This document shows, piece by piece, positions 1 through 5,622 of a stretch of 6,130 nucleotides of DNA. Origin of the DNA: Actinomycetota bacterium (GTDB taxonomy: Bacteria; Actinomycetota; Actinomycetes; Nanopelagicales; Nanopelagicaceae). Position numbers and translations under genes: made by a program. Position 1 is the first letter of the stretch. Each line of letters opens with the position of its first letter. The notes under the pieces were generated by a model, which had not been told where the DNA came from, did no database searches, and worked only from the letters and a program-made list of their open reading frames with translations. The stretch spans positions 1 through 6,130 of the forward strand of contig WLLM01000049.1 in NCBI GenBank assembly GCA_009700715.1, given 5' to 3'.

Positions 1-1333
1 ACCGGCGGTCAGATATCTCTCGTACTGTTGTGTCTGCATCTGAATTTACAACTACATATCCAGGAAAAGCGCGCCCAATTTCTTCCCCGTGGCGTATTGC
101 GCCTCGGCCGAGAAGAACCAATTTATCTTCACTACACCAATTACAAACCCAAGGGGTATATATCTTTGCGCAATGAACACATTCGGGCGGGGCGCCCTGA
201 CTTCTGCGGGAGAGTTTTCCTCCGCAAGCACAGGTGGCCAAGTTCTTACATTTCTTACACATTAACGCACTTGCATAACCTTTTTTCGGAACAATGAATA
301 AAACAGGACCATCCCTTAGAGCGCTTCGAATAGGTGTGAAGATTCGATCGGGTAATAACTCCGAGCCTTTCGGCGTATAAGTCGTCACTTTCAAGCGTAC
401 TTTCTTACTGAGAAATTTTACTTCTCTGCTTTCGATCAACCGCGCCATTTCCAAAGAAGGTGAATATCCAACGAAGTAAAGGTTCAAAGACTCTTGCTCG
501 CCTCGCAGCAGGGCGATATCGCGAACATTCCAACCGGGATGTCTTGGTTCATAGAGAGACTGTGAATTCTCGCGGAAAATAATCAATGTTTGTAGATCTG
601 GTGGTGTAGCAAAGATCGCATTTCTGGTTCCAATGACGATTGATTTAGAGGTATTCAAAGCCCTCAAGTAATTGGAATATCTCATCGTTCTGGAAAGCGT
701 CGAGGATAGGACGATTGTCTCTTCGGGTAACAAGTGGGAAATTTCTGACATTTCACGTTCTTCAGCAAGGACTATCAGAACTGAACCCTTATCTGATTCC
801 TTTATGGCGAAATCTGCGAGCTTCTTGAGTGAATCTTCATGTGGTTGTAGGTGCAGATAAGTTCTCTTTGTCTCGCCTCCAACGCTTGGCAAGCCATGCG
901 TCTTCGAGCTCTGTTTATTCGCAAATAATTTGTCGACAGCAGCCACTCGCACAGGTATGGCTGATCGGAGAAAATCATAAGGATGGCAAATCCATCGCCT
1001 CGATGCGGTTTTGACTAATGAAATCAACTTCGGTGTCGCAACTATTTCAGTTGAAATCACAGATGAGACGAACTTTAAATTGGTGATTTCGCTTTCGCTG
1101 GAGCGTTCTAAAACCAGCGCTTCGACATCGCGTCCTGCGAAAGGTACGCCGACGCGGATGCCGACTTGAATTTGATCGCTTAATCGTTCAGGAACTAAGT
1201 AATCAAATGTTCCATCGAGATGACTTACCGAGTTGTCGACCCATACCTTCACATAAGGTTCGGAAACCGCCTCAAATGAATCCGGGCGCGCCGCTTCTTG
1301 CCTCTTTAATCGAAGCGGACGTGCCGTCGACAC
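1..1333 (-). CDS. priA: Primosomal protein N' (PriA), actinobacterial form without helicase motifs; partial, C-terminus beyond left edge
   Basis: One uninterrupted frame starts at GTG 1333-1331 and runs off the left edge (444 residues seen; full PriA is roughly 650-730). The N-terminal 3'-DNA-binding domain is clear at residues 28-78 (VKVWVDNSVSHLDGTFDYLV, then GIRVGVPFAGRD). Residues 157-310 occupy the place of the first helicase lobe, but there is no Walker A GxxGxGKT, and FRENSQSLYEPR (253-264) stands where helicases have DEEH. A zinc-binding region with eight cysteines (359, 362, 368, 370, 385, 388, 397, 400) follows, then LGRGAIRHGEEIGRAFPG (408-424). PriA recognises stalled forks and rebuilds the primosome for replication restart; actinobacterial PriA proteins are known to lack detectable helicase motifs, so this one is probably a non-ATPase scaffold. 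It lies 14 bases after metK, as in Streptomyces. The start is supported by GGAAG seven bases upstream. The missing C-terminus cannot be judged. Confidence 0.9.
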   Translation of the reverse strand, partial: MSTARPLRLKRQEAARPDSFEAVSEPYVKVWVDNSVSHLDGTFDYLVPERLSDQIQVGIRVGVPFAGRDVEALVLERSSESEITNLKFVSSVISTEIVATPKLISLVKTASRRWICHPYDFLRSAIPVRVAAVDKLFANKQSSKTHGLPSVGGETKRTYLHLQPHEDSLKKLADFAIKESDKGSVLIVLAEEREMSEISHLLPEETIVLSSTLSRTMRYSNYLRALNTSKSIVIGTRNAIFATPPDLQTLIIFRENSQSLYEPRHPGWNVRDIALLRGEQESLNLYFVGYSPSLEMARLIESREVKFLSKKVRLKVTTYTPKGSELLPDRIFTPIRSALRDGPVLFIVPKKGYASALMCKKCKNLATCACGGKLSRRSQGAPPECVHCAKIYTPWVCNWCSEDKLVLLGRGAIRHGEEIGRAFPGYVVVNSDADTTVREISDRR

Positions 1334-1340
1334 GGCGTTA

Positions 1341-1345
1341 CTTCC
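1341..1345 (-). promoter_or_regulatory. Ribosome binding site of priA
   Basis: GGAAG lies seven bases before GTG 1333-1331, inside the 14-base gap after the metK stop. It decides the priA start: the next in-frame candidate, GTG 1252-1250, has no comparable motif and sits where the conserved DNA-binding domain begins (PYVKVWVDN). Confidence 0.6.
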
Positions 1346-1347
1346 TA

Positions 1348-2538
1348 TTAGTTAACGGCTGCGCGAAGCGCATCTACTCGCGAAGTTGATTCCCAAGTGA
1401 AGTTTGGAAGTTCGCGACCAAAGTGGCCGTAGGCAGCAGTTTGTGAGTAAATCGGACGCAAGAGATTTAAGTCGCGGATAATTGCCGCTGGACGAAGATC
1501 GAAAACGGTTGTAACCGCATCTTGAATCTTCTGTACTGGAACAGTCTCGGTACCAAAAGTTTCAACGAAGACTCCAACTGGTTGCGCCTTACCGATGGCA
1601 TAAGCAACCTGCACTTCGCAACGGCGGGCAAGTCCAGCAGCTACTACGTTCTTGGCAACCCAACGCATTGCATAGGCAGCAGAACGATCTACCTTTGAAG
1701 GATCTTTACCGGAGAACGCTCCTCCACCGTGACGAGCCATGCCGCCATAAGTATCTACGATAATTTTGCGTCCGGTAAGACCGGCATCCCCCATCGGACC
1801 GCCAATTACGAAACGACCGGTTGGGTTGATGAGAGTGCGCATATCTTTACGTGGCAGATCGATCTTTGAAAGAACTGGTTCGATTACCTGTTCGATAATT
1901 TCAGGAGTCAACTTCTTTGCAACATCAACATCTTCAGCATGTTGGCTTGAGATAACAACGGTATCCAGCGCTACGGCTTTATCGCCATCGTATTCAATAG
2001 TTACTTGGGTTTTTCCATCAGGGCGGAGATATGGAAGCGCTCCTGATTTACGAACCTTGGAAAGTTGTTGCGCCAACTCGTGGGCCAACCAAATTGGAAG
2101 TGGCATCAACTCTTTAGTGTCATCGCATGCGTAACCAAACATTAGCCCTTGGTCACCCGCACCTTGTAGATCTAGTGGATCAACCGAAGATGCAACGCGG
2201 TTCTCGTAGGCATCATCTACGCCCTGCGCAATATCCTGAGATTGCTGACCAATAGAGATTGACACGCCGCAGCTATTTCCATCAAAACCCTTAACTGAAG
2301 AGTCGTATCCAATTCCTATAACGGTGTCGCGAACGATTCCCATTACATCGGCATACCCGTTTGTTGTTACTTCACCAGCAACGTGAACCTGACCGGTAGT
2401 GATTAAAGTTTCTACCGCAACGCGACTGGCTGGATCCTGAGAAAGTAGTGAATCGAGGATCGCATCGGAAATTTGATCGGCGATCTTATCTGGATGGCCT
2501 TCGGTAACAGATTCGGAGGTGAAGAGACGTTTTGACAT
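1348..2538 (-). CDS. metK: S-adenosylmethionine synthetase (methionine adenosyltransferase)
   Basis: This cytoplasmic enzyme makes S-adenosylmethionine, the main methyl donor, from ATP and methionine, releasing phosphate and pyrophosphate. The product has 396 residues (E. coli MetK 384) and is complete. The N-terminal GHPDK (14-18) supplies the ATP-binding His15 and Asp17. The mobile active-site loop is [11 protein letters not shown] (98-108), the first family signature [12 protein letters not shown] is at 127-138, and the second, [16 protein letters not shown], at 271-286. Lysines 176, 258, 278 and 282, Arg257 and Asp284 match the metal, phosphate and ATP contacts known in the E. coli enzyme. 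The ATG lies only 4 bases after the coaBC stop, implying co-transcription and probably coupled translation. There is no strong Shine-Dalgarno; the only candidate is AGG in the last codons of coaBC. No SAM riboswitch could fit before it. The assignment is firm. Confidence 0.98.
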   Translation of the reverse strand: MSKRLFTSESVTEGHPDKIADQISDAILDSLLSQDPASRVAVETLITTGQVHVAGEVTTNGYADVMGIVRDTVIGIGYDSSVKGFDGNSCGVSISIGQQSQDIAQGVDDAYENRVASSVDPLDLQGAGDQGLMFGYACDDTKELMPLPIWLAHELAQQLSKVRKSGALPYLRPDGKTQVTIEYDGDKAVALDTVVISSQHAEDVDVAKKLTPEIIEQVIEPVLSKIDLPRKDMRTLINPTGRFVIGGPMGDAGLTGRKIIVDTYGGMARHGGGAFSGKDPSKVDRSAAYAMRWVAKNVVAAGLARRCEVQVAYAIGKAQPVGVFVETFGTETVPVQKIQDAVTTVFDLRPAAIIRDLNLLRPIYSQTAAYGHFGRELPNFTWESTSRVDALRAAVN

Positions 2539-2542
2539 GGGC

Positions 2543-3739
2543 TTAACCTAACTGAATAAGGGCTTGGTCGAGGAGAAGATCGGCCAGCGCGTCCTTGCTT
2601 GTATTGGGTACTTCGATTTGAGCGCCATTGCTCGTAATGATGATTCCTTGAGTCTTGGTCGAACCAAAAATCGCACCTTTAGAAACATCGTTTAGATAGA
2701 GAATATTAGCGCCCTTTGCCGCCAACTTAGCCTTAGCGACCTCAAGATCGAGTGAGGTTTCTGCGGCGAAAGCAATGATTATCTGGCCGCTGCGAATCTC
2801 TGCAATTGACTTTAGGAGATCTGGGTTCTGAGTCAATTCAATGCTTTGAAGATCGCCCTTCTTTATCTTTCCATCTGAAACTTGCGACGGTCTAGCATCT
2901 GCAACAGCTGCGCTCATCACTAAAAGATCTGACTTAGGAAATTCAATCTCTAGATGGGTATACATCTCTAGCGCTGTATCGACGCGAATAACGTTGATTC
3001 CCTCCAAGGATTTCTCTTCCTTTTCAGATAGTTGAGAATTTGCCAGAATTAAAGTTACTTCTGCGCCGCGGCTAAGTGCTGCACTTGCAACGGCGGAACC
3101 TTGTCTGCCACTAGAACGATTTCCAATGTATCTAACGGGATCTATAGCTTCTCTGGTACCACCAGCGGTGACCAAAACTTTCTTGCCGAGTAAATCCTTC
3201 TTGACCTCGATCACTCTTTCGAAGCTCTCAATGATTGAATCAGTCTCAGGAAATCTTCCCGGTCCAATATCATCTCCAGTTAATCGACCAACTTCGGGTT
3301 CCATAACGGTAAAACCTCGGTTGCGCAGAGTCTGGACATTTGACTGTGTTGCTGGATCGAGCCACATCTGAGGATGCATTGCAGGCACAACTAAAATTGG
3401 AAGATCCACCGCTAAAACTAAATTAGTTAACAAATCATCGGCACGACCAGCAGCAATTCTGGCAATTAGATCTGCAGTAGCTGGAGCGATGATTACAGAA
3501 TCGGCCTGTTTAGCTAACGAGATATGCCTAACCTCGTCTACCCGTTCCCAAACTTGAGTTGTGACAAGTCGGCCAGAGAGCGCTTCCCACGTGGCGGCTC
3601 CTACAAAATTTAAACTGGAAGGCGTTGGAACGACTGTGACTAGATATCCACGATCTTGCAGACGACGGAGTAAGTCGCACGACTTATAGGCTGCGATTCC
3701 TCCACCGACGCCGAGAATAACCTCTCGAACGCGCGCCAT
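2543..3739 (-). CDS. coaBC: Bifunctional phosphopantothenoylcysteine decarboxylase / phosphopantothenate-cysteine ligase (Dfp)
   Basis: CoaB joins 4'-phosphopantothenate to cysteine and CoaC, an FMN enzyme, decarboxylates the product to 4'-phosphopantetheine: two successive steps of coenzyme A synthesis. The 398 residues match family length. The CoaC half (about 1-178) has the flavin-binding start [13 protein letters not shown] (8-20), catalytic His72 in [17 protein letters not shown] (83-93) and PAMHPQMW (119-126). The CoaB half (about 185-395) has [22 protein letters not shown] (190-211, Asn207), SAAVADARP (276-284), KIKK (291-294) and FAAET (324-328). PAMH replaces the PxMN of E. coli, and the reducing Cys158 of E. 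coli CoaC corresponds to Gly155 here; I recall both changes in the mycobacterial protein, so they are probably normal for the phylum. The start ATG follows rpoZ by 23 bases with no clear Shine-Dalgarno. The assignment is firm. Confidence 0.97.
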   Translation of the reverse strand: MARVREVILGVGGGIAAYKSCDLLRRLQDRGYLVTVVPTPSSLNFVGAATWEALSGRLVTTQVWERVDEVRHISLAKQADSVIIAPATADLIARIAAGRADDLLTNLVLAVDLPILVVPAMHPQMWLDPATQSNVQTLRNRGFTVMEPEVGRLTGDDIGPGRFPETDSIIESFERVIEVKKDLLGKKVLVTAGGTREAIDPVRYIGNRSSGRQGSAVASAALSRGAEVTLILANSQLSEKEEKSLEGINVIRVDTALEMYTHLEIEFPKSDLLVMSAAVADARPSQVSDGKIKKGDLQSIELTQNPDLLKSIAEIRSGQIIIAFAAETSLDLEVAKAKLAAKGANILYLNDVSKGAIFGSTKTQGIIITSNGAQIEVPNTSKDALADLLLDQALIQLG

Positions 3740-3762
3740 GGTTGGGACTTATTTGCAGTTAA

Positions 3763-4011
3763 TTAAGCGGTTGGTTCGAGATTTTCAATCGTCAAAAGTC
3801 CTTCGTTGATTTCACGAAGTGCAATCGACAATGGCTTTTCGTGTACGTGGGTCTCAACTAGCGGACCGACGTATTCGAGGAGGCCTTCACCAAGCTGTGA
3901 ATAGTAAGCGTTAATTTGACGAGCGCGCTTAGCTGCGTAGAGAACAAGGCTGTACTTCGAACCGCTCTTCTCGAGAAGTTCGTCGATTGGTGGATTAGTG
4001 ATGCCGTCCAT
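3763..4011 (-). CDS. rpoZ: DNA-directed RNA polymerase subunit omega
   Basis: Omega is the small RNA polymerase subunit that helps fold and assemble the beta' subunit into the core enzyme. The 82-residue product carries the family core: [20 protein letters not shown] (6-25) followed by [11 protein letters not shown], then [20 protein letters not shown] (46-65) and [10 protein letters not shown]. This is the usual actinobacterial form, at the short end of the family range (about 80-110). The ATG has AAAGG six bases upstream and lies 18 bases after the gmk stop. The position between gmk and coaBC is conserved across Actinobacteria; gmk and rpoZ are also neighbours in E. coli and Bacillus. Confidence 0.96.
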   Translation of the reverse strand: MDGITNPPIDELLEKSGSKYSLVLYAAKRARQINAYYSQLGEGLLEYVGPLVETHVHEKPLSIALREINEGLLTIENLEPTA

Positions 4012-4017
4012 TTTAAG

Positions 4018-4022
4018 CCTTT
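4018..4022 (-). promoter_or_regulatory. Ribosome binding site of rpoZ
   Basis: AAAGG (GAAAGG with the preceding base) lies six bases before the rpoZ ATG in the 18-base gap after gmk. It is one of only three clear Shine-Dalgarno motifs in this cluster, with those of priA and pyrF, so translation of rpoZ need not depend on coupling to gmk. Confidence 0.55.
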
Positions 4023-4029
4023 CGATAAT

Positions 4030-4908
4030 TTACTGCGAAGTCGCCAATGATATCAGGTGAGCGACAACCTCTTCTACTTGCTCATTTACCAGCGAAATAT
4101 CAAAGAAACCCGCTTGAGCCAGCTCTTCTTGGGCCAATTCCAGCCTTGCCGCCCTACGTTCCGGTGAATCGGTTCCGCGGCCTTCCAAGCGAGATACGAG
4201 TTCTTCCCAAGATGGAGGTTGTAGAAAAATTAACACCGCTTCTGGTGCGCGCTCCTTTACTTGCTTGGCTCCCGCAATTTCAATTTCCAATAGAACGTTT
4301 TTACCATCGCGCAGTGCATCTTCGACCGGTTTGCGCGGGGTTCCGTAACGCGCTCCTGCAAAATTGGCCCACTCTAAGAAGAGCGCACTTTTAACTGCGT
4401 TATCGAATTCCTCATCCGTGTAGAAAAAGTAGTCAACACCATCTACTTCATTGTGGCGCGCGGTTCGAGTGGTGGCAGAAATACTTACCCAGAATGCATC
4501 AGACTCACGGAGTGATTTTGCTACGGTACTTTTACCAACTCCCCCTGGCCCGGATAACACCAATAACTTTCCACGTTGCGCCGCTGCTACACGGTCTGGA
4601 AATTCCTTCAACAAGTTCTCGCGCTGTGAAACTCCGAGACCTTGAATCCTGCGAGTCGCAGAAATATTTAACTTTTCTAGAATCGCAAGGGCGCGGACTT
4701 TACCCACTCCGGCGAAGGATTCAAGGAGTTCTACAACTCGCATCTTTGCAATCGCTTCATCATTTACCGCCAAAGTTAGAATCGCTGATAACGAAAGTTC
4801 ACCCGCTTTTACGCGCGCCTTGATAGCGGCTCGAACCTGTCTGGAGGCAGTCGATTTTGCTAGTGCAGCCGCTCGCTGTGCAGGTGTTAACTGAGGAGGG
4901 GTCGGCAT
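4030..4908 (-). CDS. gmk: Fusion of actinobacterial integration host factor (mIHF/sIHF) with guanylate kinase
   Basis: The 292-residue product is about 100 residues longer than a normal guanylate kinase. Residues 1-103 match the whole of actinobacterial IHF: start MPTPPQLTPAQRAAALAK, then VNDEAIAKMRVVELLESF (48-65), and the helix-two-turn-helix GVGKVRALAILEKLNISATR (67-86) with RRIQGLG (86-92). This nucleoid protein binds and bends DNA. Residues 112-292 form a complete guanylate kinase (GMP + ATP to GDP + ADP): P-loop GPGGVGKST (120-128), GMP-binding SATTRTARHNEVDGVDYFF (144-162), LEWA (178-181), RYGTP (187-191), LEIEIAGAKQVK (207-218) and a lid near 240-256. In Mycobacterium and Streptomyces the two are separate adjacent genes; here there is no stop between them and only a short linker (about 104-112). 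The start follows pyrF by 9 bases, lacks a Shine-Dalgarno, but matches known IHF N-termini. Domain identity is firm; whether the protein stays fused is unknown. Confidence 0.95.
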   Translation of the reverse strand: MPTPPQLTPAQRAAALAKSTASRQVRAAIKARVKAGELSLSAILTLAVNDEAIAKMRVVELLESFAGVGKVRALAILEKLNISATRRIQGLGVSQRENLLKEFPDRVAAAQRGKLLVLSGPGGVGKSTVAKSLRESDAFWVSISATTRTARHNEVDGVDYFFYTDEEFDNAVKSALFLEWANFAGARYGTPRKPVEDALRDGKNVLLEIEIAGAKQVKERAPEAVLIFLQPPSWEELVSRLEGRGTDSPERRAARLELAQEELAQAGFFDISLVNEQVEEVVAHLISLATSQ

Positions 4909-4914
4909 AAGAAA

Positions 4915-4943
4915 ACTCTAGTTACCGAGAATTTCACTTGCAA
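4915..4943 (-). promoter_or_regulatory. Candidate leaderless promoter for ihf-gmk
   Basis: Read on the minus strand, TTGCAA (4943-4938), 17 bases, then TAGAGT (4920-4915) form a possible -35/-10 pair. The TAGAGT hexamer fits the actinobacterial TANNNT -10 pattern and occupies exactly -12 to -7 relative to the ATG, the position expected when the transcript begins at the start codon. The TAG is also the pyrF stop codon. The absence of a Shine-Dalgarno before the ATG agrees with leaderless expression. The motif is short and could be chance. Confidence 0.35.
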
Positions 4944-5622
4944 TTAGGGCGGCCTTGTCGCGTATTGCATCTGCTCCGTTTACCCAAGCAGAGGTAATTG
5001 GTCTGCCAATAACAACAAAGTTGGCACCTTGTGCGATCGCATCCTTTGGAGTCATTGTTCGTTTTTGATCATCGCTTCCGACCTCAGAGAGAGGGCGGAC
5101 ACCTGGTGTGATGATAATTGGCTCTGTTCCAACGGCACTTCGAATGGCAGCAGTTTCCAGCGGAGAACAAACCAGCGCTTTTGCACCTGCATCAACTGCC
5201 ATCTTCGCCAGCGCAACAGCGCTTTCCAGTGCGGGGCTGGCATAGCCAATTTCAAATAAATCTTCTTCAGACAGTGAGGTGAGGATAGTTACTGCAGTAA
5301 CAGAAACCTTTGGAACCGCATCCGCAGCTGCCTTCACCATCGCTCTTCCACCACTTGCATGAACTGTTAGGAATTTAGGCGATAAATGAGAAATCGCGTT
5401 GGCTGCTCCGGCAACAGTGTGCGGAATATCGTGGAGTTTCAGATCTAAAAATATTTCGGCTCCCGTCTCCTTGATTATGCGAGATACGCCAGCGCTTCCA
5501 AAATTCAAATAGAACTCAAGTCCCAATTTGTAAACAGCGATGGAATCTTTGGTATTTTCAATCCAAGCAAGCGCGGTATCAAAATCTGATGTATCAACGG
5601 CCAAAATAATTGGGGCTTTCAT
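4918..5622 (-). CDS. pyrF: Orotidine 5'-phosphate decarboxylase, type 1
   Basis: This enzyme decarboxylates OMP to UMP, the last step of de novo pyrimidine synthesis. The 234-residue product is close to the Bacillus subtilis enzyme (about 239) and complete. The catalytic set is in place: Asp10 (LAVDTSD), Lys32 (YKLGLEFY), and Asp60, Lys62 and Asp65 in FLDLKLHDIPHTV (58-70), the hallmark of the type-1 group. VHASGG (87-92), TPGVRP (172-177), the phosphate loop around DDQKRTMTP (184-192) and VIGRPIT (204-210, Arg207) complete the barrel active site. Well-known actinobacterial PyrF proteins (Mycobacterium, Streptomyces) belong, as I recall, to the longer type-2 group, so a type-1 enzyme here is notable. 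The start codon overlaps the pyrD stop as ATGA, implying translational coupling, and GGAAGG lies three bases upstream. Confidence 0.97.
   Translation of the reverse strand: MKAPIILAVDTSDFDTALAWIENTKDSIAVYKLGLEFYLNFGSAGVSRIIKETGAEIFLDLKLHDIPHTVAGAANAISHLSPKFLTVHASGGRAMVKAAADAVPKVSVTAVTILTSLSEEDLFEIGYASPALESAVALAKMAVDAGAKALVCSPLETAAIRSAVGTEPIIITPGVRPLSEVGSDDQKRTMTPKDAIAQGANFVVIGRPITSAWVNGADAIRDKAALIASEILGN

Noticed and set aside
1..1330. Apparent gene-free or degenerate stretch with several small plus-strand ORFs (28-297, 672-860, 829-1014, 1207-1389)
   Set aside because: The minus strand is one open frame with clear PriA domains that lacks a stop only because it leaves the window; the small plus-strand ORFs have no recognisable motifs, no conserved context, and lie antisense to it.
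1334..1360. Possible terminator between metK and priA, including the small palindrome GTTAAC
   Set aside because: There is no GC-rich stem or U-tract, and the palindrome lies in the last metK codons.
1766..2134. 122-codon plus-strand ORF opposite metK
   Set aside because: It mirrors the conserved MetK coding region and shows no recognisable domain; similarly 3126-3371 opposite coaBC, and 5029-5259 and 5741-5950 opposite pyrF and pyrD.
2539..2542. SAM riboswitch ahead of metK
   Set aside because: Only four bases separate coaBC from metK; no leader exists to hold one.
3740..3762. Promoter in the 23-base rpoZ-coaBC gap
   Set aside because: TAAGTC at -12 to -7 misses the final T of TANNNT and no -35 is found at the right distance; noted only as a near-miss.
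4047..4823. Plus-strand ORFs opposite gmk (4047-4394, 4451-4645, 4494-4823)
   Set aside because: They are antisense to a strongly conserved gene, overlap one another, and encode low-information sequence without a family signature.
5052..5255. 67-codon minus-strand ORF inside pyrF in another frame
   Set aside because: It is an out-of-frame reading of pyrF with no motif of its own.
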